From Mixophyes australis (Eukaryota > Chordata > Amphibia > Anura > Limnodynastidae), in the NCBI GenBank assembly GCA_036250195.1, contig JAVHZZ010000006.1, positions 167,482,424 through 167,546,423 of the forward strand: a DNA stretch of 64,000 bases, in the 5' to 3' direction. The position numbers and the translations under genes are program-made. Within the stretch, counting starts at the first letter, position 1. Every line of letters starts with the position of its first letter. Below are positions 1 through 11,176 of this stretch, in pieces. The notes below the pieces were generated by a model that was not told where the DNA came from, ran no database searches, and saw only the letters and a program-made list of their open reading frames with translations.

Positions 1-1699
1 GATCTAGGTACACTGGGGCACACCCAGGTTGTTTTGCACTGCACCTCCAGTGTGCTTAATAAATGAGACCCAAAGAAGGCAAAACACACAGGTATTTGAG
101 GATCATGTTGTACAAGAAACTTGTTCTAAAACACATGTATTATAAGAAATAATACATTCCCTACATAAGTGATTTTAGAAGTCACCTTGGATTTCTATAA
201 AAACAATCACTTTGGCATCGTGATTTTATATGGTTATGATACTCCTCTGTAATGCTTAATATCCTTATATTTTACAATACTTTGGTACACTGTTCTATTT
301 ATCCTTATTTTCACAAGTTATCAAAGATAAGGATATATTTTACAATTATTTATAGAAAATATTGACACAAGTTATGTACAGATATGGGATCTCTTACCTA
401 GAAATCTATTGTCCAGAAAGTTCCAAAAATCCCGGAAGAAAAAAATGGAAATGTTATTTTATGATCATACTTAAATACGTTTAATGTTGGGGAATCAGGA
501 CAGTGAGAGTGTGTCGGCATGCTAACGAAGAGGGGCAGTGGTCACCTAACACTGGGTACATGACTGCATCATACTTGGGGTTGCCTCTTTTCCCCTCCTT
601 TGAACCCCCCCGTGCTGCCATGCGCACCAGTGGCAGTACCTATTATTGTGTTAAGTGGGACACTATACTTACAGGTGTCTGATGACACAGATGGCACAGT
701 CCCCTATAATTGTGACTGTTCCGCTTAATTTAGGACAGTTGGGGGCTACAGTAATAAACATTGGGAAACAATTTAATAAGGATGGGAATGTCAGGAGTAA
801 TATGGGGAATCAATGGGGTCATTTTTGAACTTTTATTTTGTATATTTTTGGCATGTTGCTCCAAGTTAAAAAATACCCTACCAAGAAGGCCTAATAATCG
901 CCACAACTGGGCCTATCCGACCGGCTGAAAGGCTGAAAGCTGAGCGGTCGGATTACCAATATATACTACACCAATATATACTTCACGGCTGCATGAGATA
1001 TGTTAATAAATGAATATGCAAATTGTAATATAACACCGCATTACAGGCTGGCAGCCAGGGTATAAAACACACTGTTGATTTAAAAAATATTCTTTTTACT
1101 AGACTGGCATAAGGACGGACACAAATATCCTTTTATACTATTGCTTTTGGCATGAACAACTACTAATTCAGAGGACTCTGCTAGTGGCATTGACACTTGA
1201 TGAATTGATGATCGCTGGCTGTAGTGCCTTATATATCAAGTGTCACAAACAGATCCATTTGCTCTCAAAATAGATGCAGTCTGTGTCAGGTTGACTCTCG
1301 GCTGCTTTTTGTCAAGAAGCTCTTTTGCACTTAGTATAGAGATTTGTGAAGTGGCAGGGGCGAGTTGTTACTGCAGATATTTCAATATTAGCCAACAAAG
1401 CCAGCATGGCAGTGAGCAATGACATTCTCCAAATACTGTGCTATCGTCTAGTTTCAAATGAAGTACAGTCCAACCAATAGAGACAACTGCATGGTTTCCA
1501 CTAGGGCAACAATAGCACACAAATACTTCATTTCTGGTGGATGGTCACATGCAGAAACCGTTGTGCTTGTTATTGCAGTGCTGCTGTCTCCTCTAATTGT
1601 ATCCTTACAGACTTGTTTTTACACAGCCTATAAAAATACATTATGAAATATGTCCTGCAGCAGCATTCATTTTTCTGTGAACACTGATGTGTGCTTGTG
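1..1699. other. unassigned intergenic DNA with one GC-rich hairpin
   Basis: I see no gene or recognisable mobile element here. The only clear structure is an inverted repeat: ATCCGACCG at 915-923 and its exact complement at 945-953 around a 21-nt loop made of GGCTGAAA-like repeats. Short open frames show no family resemblance and read as chance. Confidence 0.6.
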
Positions 1700-2303
1700 T
1701 TTATTAATAGTTTTTTATATAGCGCAGCTCTTTACAGAGAATATTTAATCATTCTTATCAGTTCTTGCCCCAGTGGAGCTTACAATCTATTTTCTCTACC
1801 AAGTAGACCAACTAGGGTTAATTTAGTCAGAAGCAAATTATCCTACTATGTATGTCTTTGGAGTGTGGGAGGAAACCCACACAAACACAAGGAGAGCAAG
1901 GAGAGCAAACTCCACATCAGGGGCGCACGCAGGGGGGGTTTCTGGTTCTCCAGAAACCCCTCACCCCTCCCCTCAGGAAGATCGGGGGCTAAACAGTGCC
2001 CCTACATAGCGTCACTGTACTGTACAGCAGCCGCGGCGCTGTCAAAGAAGCGTCCGCGACGGTGCTGTATTGTAGTACACAGCACCGCCGCGGACACTTC
2101 TTTGACAGCGCCACGGCTGCTGTACAATACAGTGCCGCTGAAATGGAGCTGCTGCAGCTCTCTCTATAATTTTTTTTTTTCGGGGGGGGAAACCCCGCCT
2201 TTTAAAATCCTGCATGCGCCCCTGCACATAGATAGTGCCATGGTTGGGATGGAACCCATGACCCCAGCGCTGTGAGACAGCAATACTAACCACTGCGCTC
2301 ACA
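1700..2303 (-). mobile_element. tRNA-headed SINE with LINE-type 3' tail, interrupted
   Basis: Read on the minus strand, the element starts near 2303 with a tRNA-like head: an A-box-like GCAGTGGTTAGTATTG at 2281-2296 and a B-box-like GGGTTCCATCCC at 2246-2257. The body includes the complement of GGAGTGTGGGAGGAAACCC (1859-1877), a motif I recall from dispersed repeats of fish and amphibians. The 3' tail (about 1700-1785) carries the TGTAAGCTCC...GGGGC hairpin and ends AT-rich. The same tail occurs on the plus strand at 7833-8035, which supports a SINE family. The body is split by the MITE at 1918-2224. A SINE has no product and depends on a partner LINE for retrotransposition. The family name is not known to me. 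Confidence 0.7.
1918..2224. mobile_element. hairpin MITE inside the SINE
   Basis: The ends are CAGGGGCGCACGCAGG and the complement of CAGGGGCGCATGCAGG, a 16-bp terminal inverted repeat with one mismatch. Both flanks read CACAT (1913-1917 and 2225-2229), and removing the element restores a continuous SINE. The interior is a near-perfect foldback: arms about 2011-2068 and 2079-2135 around a loop of about 10 nt. The termini look hAT-like, but a 5-bp rather than 8-bp duplication leaves the superfamily open. It has no coding capacity. Confidence 0.75.
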
Positions 2304-2425
2304 TTTAAAATTGATTTTCCATTTGAAATCATTATGTTAGCTACTATAACATGTTGAAATAACACAAGATACTTGGAAAAGGTCTTCTGCCTGAAATCGT
2401 CAGTTGAAACCTCTGAATCATAGTG

Positions 2426-2605
2426 GTATATTCAATTACATTTCCCATTCACAATTACAAGTGGCTGCATGTGGACAGTGATATTCCGGTATTTGCGTAT
2501 TTCCCTTTATAACCATATAGGGTGCGCACAAAAATCTGCGATGTTGCGGTATCGGGACCCGTGCGCCACACGTAATTGCGGACGGGAAAGCTAATTTAAT
2601 ATGCC
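2426..2605. mobile_element. MITE with 8-bp target duplication
   Basis: The left end GTATATTCAATTACATTTCCC-like and the right end (complement of ATATTAAATTAGCTTTCCC) form an imperfect inverted repeat sharing ATATTNAATTANNTTTCCC. The flanks are tCATAGTG (2418-2425) and cCATAGTG (2606-2613). The size, lack of coding and an 8-bp duplication suggest a non-autonomous hAT-type element. Confidence 0.6.
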
Positions 2606-3728
2606 CCATAGTGTTATTACCGTTTGACAGGCTGTTATTAACTGACCATCTTATGCAACACTTGTAATCATGGAAACAAACTATGGATTGCACTGATTGT
2701 TTCCATTTTGTTCTATCCAAACAAGTTGCTTGGCAGATATCTATCACTTGTGCAAGTAAATGTGAACCCAGTGCATATATGAAGTATATTTTCTCTTTAA
2801 TGTTTCCTCATGCAGTATGTCACAATAACAATTTTGTGTGTCTTAGGGGTCGATTTATCAATGGGTGAAAATCCCTATTGCCATTTTTCCCAGTGCCTGG
2901 ACTTTTTCTGGATTTGCTTTGTTTTTTAAATTTAATTTTTTCCACATTAATGGAACTGAAAGCCTAAGTCTGGACATTCAGTGTATGCGCGAGCCGTCTC
3001 ACTCATGCTCATATTTGCAGAGACTGGTCGGTCAAAGCAGTAACTGAACCCTTACCACTCTGGCACAGTATCACAGTGACAGCTATCACTGTGATTTTTT
3101 TGGGGTAATTTGTAACAATAGGAGTATTATTATTGGAGAAAAAAAATGTAACTCTACTTATGACTAAATGATTTCACAAATTTAGCTTTAGGTATGGAAA
3201 CTATATTTTTTGATAAGACAGACCTTTCCTACTGTAATGGAAGTCATTGTGTGGGCTCAACCAGTGGTCAAGGAAATGGAGTCTAGTGATGTCACTGCTT
3301 TCTAGTGAATTGATAAAGTACTTCATGGCTAATATTCGTGAGGCATGGATAATAATTATGAGGTGCTGCATCTAGTAAATTCCAGTGCATTTTCATGAGC
3401 ATATGTAGGTTCAGACTATAAAATGCCAGTCTCCTCTGCGTGTAGTCAGAGATGCTGACAGGATTCCTGGATCGTGGTGCAGCTGCGTCTTATGGTTCCC
3501 TTCCTAGGCTGTGTGGACCAATAGCTTCCTTTTGGTCTCCGTGGTAACATCCACCCAGGAAGCTAGTCTCTCTCCTCCACTTGCAACATGGTTCTGATGC
3601 GGATGTGGGTGGGGCTGGAGCCTTATCTGCCCCTACCTAACCAATACTGCCAAGCCCCTAGGGGTGGTCGCGTACTTTGTATCTCGACACCCTCAGAGCC
3701 CCTGTGTGTAGTTGAAAGGTGTACTTCA
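2606..3728. other. unassigned DNA; possible LTR-like stretch near its end
   Basis: No gene is recognised. From about 3417 there is a TATAAAA box followed by GC-richer sequence that could be an LTR remnant, but I find no terminal repeats or duplication to support it. Confidence 0.4.
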
Positions 3729-3998
3729 TACCTCCCAACTTTTTAATTTGACAACATGCACAAGAAAGGGTCATGACCACACAACATGGGGCATGGATCC
3801 CGCATCATGGGATGTGTCCAGCACTCCCACATGCATTAGCTCACTAGCCTGCATGCGAAAGTAATAGGTGAGCAGAGCCTAGAAGCAGTGAATGGGACAT
3901 ACCTCATACCTTGCTGGTCTGTGGGACTGTCTGACCAAGATGGCAGTAGAGTCCTCATATAGTAACTGTCCTTCCTAAATCAACACAGTTGGGATGTT
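3729..3998. mobile_element. possible CATACCTCCCAAC MITE copy
   Basis: The left end CATACCTCCCAAC matches the ends of the elements at 34103 and 38545. A weak partner GTTGGGATG lies near 3990. No convincing target duplication was found, so the right boundary is a guess. Confidence 0.35.
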
Positions 3999-5385
3999 TG
4001 CACTTTGTCCAGCATTGTTGTGTATGAAGCAGTTACTTCTAAAAATATTTTATAAAGGTCTCAAGGAAGAAAATCTACAAAAATGGCATGTGATTTGTGA
4101 TGTATTTTGAAGGCCTACTGATGGATGAGTTGTAGTTCAGAGATGTACAAGATGTTTCATTATTCAGAATTAAATACACTGAGATAAAAGTGCACTCAGG
4201 CTGAATGATGACCACGTGTACAGCATTTGAAGTATGTGACTTGGAGTGTTGATATATATATCTTGCTGGGTGCACTTGGACACCTTGGAATGTGCGGGGG
4301 TGTGTCTAGGCTCAGCAAGTTGATGAGGTGGCACAAGCTGTTCAGGTCCAGTATCAGATTGCAGAAATGTTCAGTCACAATTAAAGCAGAGTAGGCATTT
4401 AAAGTGACAGTGACATGTCCACAGCCATTTTTATCCAAATTTGACACCTGGAAGTTTTTAAATAAGTGAACATAGCTTAGGCAAACTATGAATATACTGG
4501 CTATATTTGTGCTCATTTTTAGGCTACTGCAAAACCAAAGCACTAGGCCCTGTGCAATGCATCATTTTGAGAGTCCGACTAGAACTTTATGGGTGCATCA
4601 GCCACACAGTGGAGGCAGCTATTTTGTGGAACTGAATCAACATTCATGATATTGCATCCTACCAATCGTATAGGAGTCAGTGACATCTCTGAGGTACTTT
4701 ATGGCCAGATGTCTCATTCTGCTTCAGGCCTCAAAATTGGTACAGATGTAATTAAACATTCTATTTTATAAGATATAGTAACTTTTCAAAGTTATTAGGT
4801 GTTACAAATTTATTACACTTTTTTAAAAATTTTCATATACCCTTTTGATAGTTGTTTTGATAGTAAAACATACCATCAGATGGCATTGCAGATTGGAAGC
4901 CTAAATTGACCCTGGAAAAAATTCTGAAAGTGGCTTCTTGTAGGCAGAACCAAATAAACTATAGGTGGTGACAACACAAAAGTAGGCTGGTTAGTAGACA
5001 TTTAACCATAACTACAATGTTTGGTAAGTGAGGCAAGTACAATACGATAGGTGAAGTCCCAACATCTGCAGGTGGAGCCTGTCACTGCAGGTGAAGCTAA
5101 AACACAGTTAAGCAAAGAATTGATATATTAGGTGGAACAAACAAACAAATAGGCAGAGTCTGCACACTAGTGGATGGAGCATGCGCGTTGGTTATGTCAG
5201 TGGTGCAACTTAATCCAGCATTAGAATTTCAGGATTAACAATGAAGTGCTAGTAGCCGATTCTAGGATGTCCTTGTTGTTGCATGAAGCCAATTACCGTA
5301 TGATAGATAACTTTCATTGTGGTCTCATCCGTTGTGAATCTCCCACTAGGTCTAAATTTTCCCTAGCAGTGTAAAAGAATGTGTA
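3999..5385. other. unassigned intergenic DNA
   Basis: I see no gene, RNA or clear repeat. The open frames here are short and lack recognisable motifs. Confidence 0.5.
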
Positions 5386-5595
5386 CAATACAGAGAGCAT
5401 ACAATTTACAGTCATAAAATACAGTTAGCGTTCTAGTGACCACTATACAATATAGAGACATCCCAGTGACTAAACTACATTACAGAGAGCATACAAGTGA
5501 CAAAAATACATTACAGAGAGCATACAAGCTAGGGTCATATAATACAGCGAGCATTCTAGTGACCACCATACAACACAGAGAGCATCCATATAGTT
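5386..5595. repeat. diverged minisatellite, TACAGAGAGCAT units
   Basis: The phrase TACAGAGAGCATACAA recurs with variants, alternating with CATTCTAGTGACCAC-type segments. Units run roughly 33-45 bp and are clearly diverged. An AT-dinucleotide run follows directly. Confidence 0.55.
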
Positions 5596-5598
5596 ATC

Positions 5599-5645
<47 letters not shown>

Positions 5646-5662
5646 TACATACAGAGACACAC
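5596..5662. repeat. AT-rich dinucleotide microsatellite
   Basis: A run of alternating AT (about 5600-5640) passes into CATACATA and CACACA. The apparent short proteins over this stretch are repeat translation, not genes. Confidence 0.9.
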
Positions 5663-7095
5663 ACAGAGTTGTAACTATATTGATAGACTGTCAGTGGAAA
5701 GTGGAATTTGGAATCCACAAATGCAGTACAGAATGTCATTCCGAAGAATGGTGAAGCAAAAACAGAACTGAAGATTATTTTGTGAAAACTTAGCACCTAT
5801 ACGAATTGGTCAATGGTGGAATGCCCCCACCCTGGATATAATTGTGTTCAATGCAGAGAGCACCTTAGGACTGTGTTTCCCAGGGTAACAGAAATAGACT
5901 GATGCTATAAATGCATTGCTGGAATGCACTAAAAAGAGCCAGAAGACTAAAGCATTGTATAAAGTAAAAGTTGTAGGAGCACATGTACACGTAGAAGTCA
6001 ATGAATTGAAGTCACATTTAGGTGGAAAACTCATTTAATGGGACTTTAGCCTTAAAAAAATATATATATTTTGTTAATTGAGCTTAGTACAGGGCAATGT
6101 ATATAATACATAGTTTTTTTAATATCCCTCTGTACAGGCTATGAGTAAATTCATTGGGTTGTGTCTGCTACCACTTTGCCTGCTTTCTTCATATTTTTAG
6201 TTCTGATGCTCTTCAAAGGCACCAGGCTCTGCCCCAGTTCACACCTCTTGCCACAAGACCATACCTCCAAGTTATTGTAGTGATAAAAGGGTTATCAAAC
6301 CTTAGTAAGATGAACAGAAAGCTCTGGGAGAAGTTAACGTAATTCTGCTGATAAGAAGGCAAACATTGAATCAAATTATTCTGTACTAAATAGTACAAGC
6401 AGATTTGCCAGTATCGTCAGAGAAACTAGGTAAAGTCCTATAACAAGAATATTTTATCCAGTCACCTCCTAAAGCAAAATATAACCATATCAGGATAAAG
6501 CCCCTTTAATGGACAAAGCGTGATGCTGTATTCATTGGGCGACACAGATCATAGCCAGGGTGTTCATCAGGCTTGTTCAACTCACTCTCCTTCTGACGCA
6601 TGGGAAGATTGCTGGGGGTTGACAAGGAATGTCCAGGCAGTTGTGGAAGTTGTACATGCTGTCACCTAATGTCTATTCAAACAATGTCCCTCCCTTGGTA
6701 TAAAACTGACAGCAGCTTATGAGACAACTGAAAATATCCAGTTCATAGCTCTGGGTCTAGGATAACAGAACCAGGGAAAGAAATCAAAGCATTTCTCTAA
6801 AGAAATATTTATACAAGACAATATGAAGGAGAACCACTGTGACCTAAACAAATTTATAGGTCTATAGAAAAGCTCATAGTATTTTTATCACATGGAATAT
6901 ATAATAATATATTTTCTGGGTTCGTATAGTTTACAGTTACATAAAGGTTTTCACAGGTTTGATATACGGCAGAACTGAACACAAAAAAAATAATTTCTAA
7001 GAAGACTTTAGTAAATCTATCCCTTCATGTTAAAAAGTCTTGCAAGTGCTAACCTAGTGCTATTTATCACCCTTTGCTGTATGTGAGTTACAGTC
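5663..7095. other. unassigned intergenic DNA
   Basis: No gene or bounded repeat is recognised. Small frames on both strands lack motifs. Confidence 0.5.
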
Positions 7096-7098
7096 ATG

Positions 7099-7274
7099 GG
7101 GGTAAATGTATCAAGCTGAGAGTTTTCCGGCGGGTTTGAAAAACCAATCAGATACTAGCTATCATTTATTTAGTACATTCTACAAAATGATAGCTCGAAT
7201 CTGATTGGTTGCTATAGGCAACATCTTCACTTTTCAAACCCGCCGGAAAATTCTCAGCTTGATACATTTACCCC
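7099..7274. mobile_element. palindromic MITE with paired CCAATCAG boxes, copy 1
   Basis: The 176-bp palindrome starts GGGGTAAATGTATCAAGCTG and ends with the complement of the same sequence. The flanking ATG on each side (7096-7098, 7275-7277) suggests a 3-bp duplication. The core has AACCAATCAG on the left and CTGATTGGTT on the right, so it carries two divergent CCAAT boxes. Further copies lie at 14186, 33360, 45576, 53221 and 56061. It is non-coding. The autonomous partner is unknown; a 3-bp duplication would suit PIF/Harbinger, but the site is not the usual TWA. Confidence 0.8.
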
Positions 7275-7277
7275 ATG

Positions 7278-7832
7278 ATCTCTTTTAGACAGAGAAATAT
7301 TATGTGAAAAGGATACAATGACAAGGGTCTTTGCTCCGGTTGTGTTTATTTTTTTTAGTATATATAGACAGACAAGGTAATTACTATTTCAAGTTAGTTA
7401 CTATTTGCCTATGAAAATATTTTATATTATATATAGTATACATTGTATAAATAAGATTGAATAAACCCAACACTGTTAAGGATATCTAATGTAGACATAC
7501 ACATGCTAAATGCGGTATAAACATAAGTAGAATACCATTTATATTAGAAAAGCTTACATAGGACATGATGCGGAGTTGGACGCATGTTGGGCATAGCTTA
7601 TGACAAAAGGCGCCTGTAAAGATAGTGTATTTACACCCATATGCTGCGTGGTAGGCATTTCAAGATGCTTCCAGCTCTGCACCTGCAGCATATATGTCAG
7701 GTTTACGTCATTCGTACATACTCAACCAGTTCATGAGACACAAGAAAAGTTTGTTAACATTTGCTTTGATAGTGAAACATTTGCTGTTAGGCTTCATATA
7801 ATACAGCAGATAACGCATAGTACCAAAAACAT
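7278..7832. other. unassigned DNA with a repeat-like segment
   Basis: The stretch from 7566 (GATGCGGAGTTGGACGCATG) resembles the sequence starting at 53765 (GATGCATAGTTGGATG), so it is probably part of a dispersed repeat. No boundaries or coding are seen. Confidence 0.35.
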
Positions 7833-8035
7833 TCTGGTAGCTTAATTGGCTGCTAACAAATTGACCCTAGTCTGTGTCTGTCTGTCTGTCTGTGTCTGTC
7901 TGTATGTATGTGTGTGTTAGGGAATTTATACTGTAAGCCCCAATGGGGCAGAGACTGATGTGAGTGAGTTCTCTGTACAGCGCTGCGGAATTAGTGGAGT
8001 TATATAAATAAATGGTAATAATAATAGTAGTAGTA
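7833..8035 (+). mobile_element. SINE 3' half, 5'-truncated
   Basis: This is the same family as 1700-2303, in the plus orientation. It runs from CTGGTAGCTTAATTGGCTGC through a (TCTG)n stretch to the tail hairpin GCCCC-AAT-GGGGC at 7937-7949 and ends in TATATAAATAAATGG plus TAA/TAG repeats. The tRNA-like head is missing, the usual result of incomplete reverse transcription. Confidence 0.7.
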
Positions 8036-8232
8036 TAAGAAAGCATCTATCACCTTCAGAGGTTAATTCTTGAGATTTCCCTTTCCGTCCACTGTTTTAC
8101 CTCTCCAGCTGTAAGGAGACGCATTGTCAGATGTGCACAAGTCTGGATGCGTGCATATATGTGCTCTCTCTTTTACGGCATGCACAGTGCAAATTTTCAA
8201 AATTTACCCGAGCAAACAGGCATAAGTTCAAA

Positions 8233-8461
8233 CAGGGATGGACCTAGACTTTATTTTTAGGGGAGGGGTGATTTAGCATAGTCACGCCCCTTCTTCATTC
8301 TGATTGGCCTGTCCTGGTTGGCCCCGCCCTGGTCCCAATTGGACCCGCCCCCACCCCTGTTTTGATTGGCGTCTTGGCCGCAATTTAAAGGTATGCTTGT
8401 ACTGCTGGGGGGGTGGGGGGGGGGAGGATTGCCACAGGAGAGCCTCCTGGATCCGCCAATG
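8233..8461. mobile_element. hAT-type MITE (CAGGGATGGACC ends)
   Basis: The left end CAGGGATGGACCTAG and the right end (complement CATTGGCGGATCCAG) form an imperfect inverted repeat. The flanks aGTTCAAa and cGTTCAAc agree at 6 of 8 positions, as for an aged 8-bp duplication. The interior is GC-rich with repeated ATTGG(C/A)CC segments and a G-run at about 8406-8425. It is non-coding. Confidence 0.65.
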
Positions 8462-8630
8462 CGTTCAACATAGTATCAGGATCATAGTCTGTATTATGTT
8501 TCATTTTCTTGCTCAATTTTATTTCTTTTTTGGTATGTGGGTATTAAATGAGAGATTTTCATCACACACTTAACATTAGGAACAGAAGCCACATATATAC
8601 CAATATATGGCATCAAATTAGTGTTTATAG

Positions 8631-10111
8631 TAGAGATGGGCGGGCTCAGTTCCCCGAGAACCGAACCCACCCGAACTTCGGCAATCCGAGTACCGAGCCG
8701 AGTCGGCTCGGTACCTTCCCGCCAATTCGAATTCCAAATCGAGGCGAACGTCATCGCGACGTCGTCGGATCCCGTATCTCGCGAGTTTTGTAATGTATCA
8801 TGATTCATCTGCTGTGTCTTTAAGGTGAAACAGGAAGGGGTTTGGCTGTCAGAGCAGTGTCTCCTCCTTGTCAGGAACTTATGCACTGAGCTGTACTGGA
8901 GATTATACTTAGCTATACACCAGTCTGATTTACATGTGTTCCCTATCCTGAACGCTCCGGTCACAACAAGCAAAGTACTGAGACCATGTCTGACTGACAG
9001 GTGAAGGTAAGTCAGTCAGGGTACTTTTATGTTTAGGACTTATGTAAACAGATCAGAACAATATCACCAGGTAATGATTTTCACACAATTTTTATTCTTA
9101 TGAAAGGGAACCAAAAGAGTAGTAGTGGGAGCCTGAGAGTGAAAATGGTTATTTGTTATTGTGAATTATATATTTTCTTAGCAGATTAGAATTTATATTA
9201 CTATGTAGCCATCATGACCTTCATAACATTATCATATGACATCAGTAATTGGGAGAAAATGACAAAATATAAAATGTTTACACTATGTAGAGACATAGAT
9301 GGACATTGCATAAACAACAATGTATCCAATTTAATGTAATGTATCCAATTTATACATTAATTCAATCTGACATAAGTCATTTACTGAAAGGAAAGAATTT
9401 GACATGGTATTTGAAACTGGACTTGCTAGGAGCAATTGCTGCTGTATGGTTGCATCCAAATTCAAAGAAAATGTCAGTTATCTTATAGACGCTATTACAA
9501 AAAATTAGTGGATAAATATATAAGCAACCTGAGTGGTTGTACTTACTGAATGTACTGCAATTTGCTGTAAGACATCTCATTAACTAATAAAGCTCAGATT
9601 GCTACACTAAAAGCATTGATACCCAAATTGAGGATGCTATTTTGAAATTGCAAGAGAATGAGGATGTTGATGACAATGATGTTGTTTGTGTACGTTCTGT
9701 ACCGGTGAGTTTGTGACACTGGTGTGTGGCAATGTTTTCTAGATGTGCTATAAACTGCATGGTCTTTGTGCCGTTGCTCTGTCGCTTAACATCCAGCTTA
9801 GCTCGCTGCAGTATTTGGCTGAAAGTATATGAAAATAATATTGTGACCTGTGAGGTGGTCAAAATTGAATGGAAATGACTGAAAATTAGTGTTAGTGAGG
9901 TTAATAATAATGTAGGTACAAAAAAATACCTAAATTATGTTATTTTCGGCTACAAAAATGGAATTTTTTAACAAATTGCAAAACAAAACCAAACAAAACC
10001 AAAACCAAAACACACAATGGCGGTTTTGCAAAACCAAAACCAAAACACGACGGTAATCCAGATCCAAAACCGAATACAAAACCAAAACACGGGGGTCAGT
10101 GACCATCTCTA
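8631..10111 (+). mobile_element. hAT element A, internally deleted (non-autonomous)
   Basis: It begins TAGAGATGGGCGGGCTC and ends ...GACCATCTCTA, giving an inverted repeat TAGAGATG. It is flanked by a perfect 8-bp duplication GTTTATAG (8623-8630 and 10112-10119). The left end matches elements B and C, including GAACCGAACCCACCCGAAC and the subterminal palindrome at 8690-8714. TCTCGCGAG lies at 8777-8785, just downstream. Only a short piece of transposase sequence remains (about 9609-9715). The right end is rich in CAAAAC words and nearly identical to that of B. It would need transposase supplied by a relative such as C. Confidence 0.9.
9609..9715 (+). pseudogene. hAT transposase fragment, acidic linker
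   Basis: Nucleotides from GATACCCAAATTGAGGATGC match element C at 61296-61420, including the run of GAG/GAT/GAA codons and GTTGTTTGTGTA just before the region encoding the BED finger. Everything before and after it in the gene is missing, so it cannot make a transposase. Confidence 0.7.
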
Positions 10112-10119
10112 GTTTATAG

Positions 10120-11063
10120 GGAGATGATGGAGTGCTTCCATATAGCATGATCATGCCCCCTTCTTATGCACTCTTCCTGAATCCCAATTGGGGGTGTATG
10201 GGGAATATCACCCCTTTAGTCAGAAAATAAGATTGTTTTTACAACTACTTATTTTCTTGTAGCAAATAAGCGTTACAACTAGCTCCACAACTACCACTAG
10301 TACTAGTAATAGATTTATTTAAACAAATTGGATGTATGATATATATTTCATAGAGAGATGCATTTAACACCACAGTGTAATTGCATCAGATTTACAGGAG
10401 CTTCACATCACTACATTGTGCTGTTGATGTAACTGCTCCTTCCAGTTTAAATAAGAAAAACTTTGATTTGAATATAGGCGGAACTACACAAAACTTGTAA
10501 ATTACAGCCAATTTTCCTACAGACTTGAATCAGGCCACATGTATCTTGATGTAGTATAGGAAGATGATAATATAGGCTGGATAATCTCTTTCTGTCATAC
10601 TAACAAAAACTTGAGGTAATGAGGAACATCGACCAGACCTGAGACTTGATTTGCAAAGTTCTAAGAAATTGATATTAAAGTTGTTTCTAGTCTAGCACCA
10701 TGTGCATGTGTGAAGATAGTAGTCTGAGCTCTTACATTGATTCCCTAATATTTGAAATGCTACATGTACTAAGAATATTGTGCAGATTTTATCACTACAT
10801 TTTTACTCAATATAAAGTGGGAAATCACTTTAATAATAGAGAGCATAGAAATGTGCAATTCTGTTCCATGTAAATATTATTTTACCAATGGGACCCATAA
10901 CCTACCGTTACATGCAGTCAGGATCTGATCTGTCGCAGCTATTGAGTTTAGATAAATGGCATTGACTGGCTCTGAGTTGCAGGTAATGATGGGAGTGCAG
11001 GGGCCCCCAACTATTTGCTACTTGGAGGCCAGAAAATAAAGCAGGGGGATGTCCAAATTAATT
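10120..11063. other. unassigned DNA between hAT A and the D/E nest
   Basis: No gene or bounded repeat is recognised. If element D once had a left half, it is not visible here. Confidence 0.45.
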
Positions 11064-11176
11064 TAGTGGTTGAAGTGGGCTTGTATACATTGGTATGTCA
11101 TACCGTCACTTCTACTGCCATTTCATTCACTTACATTTTCCATACCGCCACTCTAAATATCCACTTCCGCCATTGG
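11064..11176. mobile_element. CAGTGGT-family MITE, copy 1
   Basis: It starts AGTGGTTGAAGTGGG, contains TGGTATGTCATACCGTCACTTCTACTG-like sequence and ends CCACTTCCGCCATTGG. Related copies lie at 23719-23853 and 49661-49796, sharing GGTATG(T/C)CAT and CCACTTCTAAATTTCC-type blocks. A CAGTGG terminus is typical of hAT-type MITEs. Confidence 0.55.

Noticed and set aside
1691..2275. 194-residue plus-strand protein
   Set aside because: It runs antisense through a SINE and a hairpin MITE; composition follows the repeats.
5470..5796. Tyrosine/isoleucine-rich membrane-like protein
   Set aside because: The hydrophobic stretch is translation of an AT/CA microsatellite.
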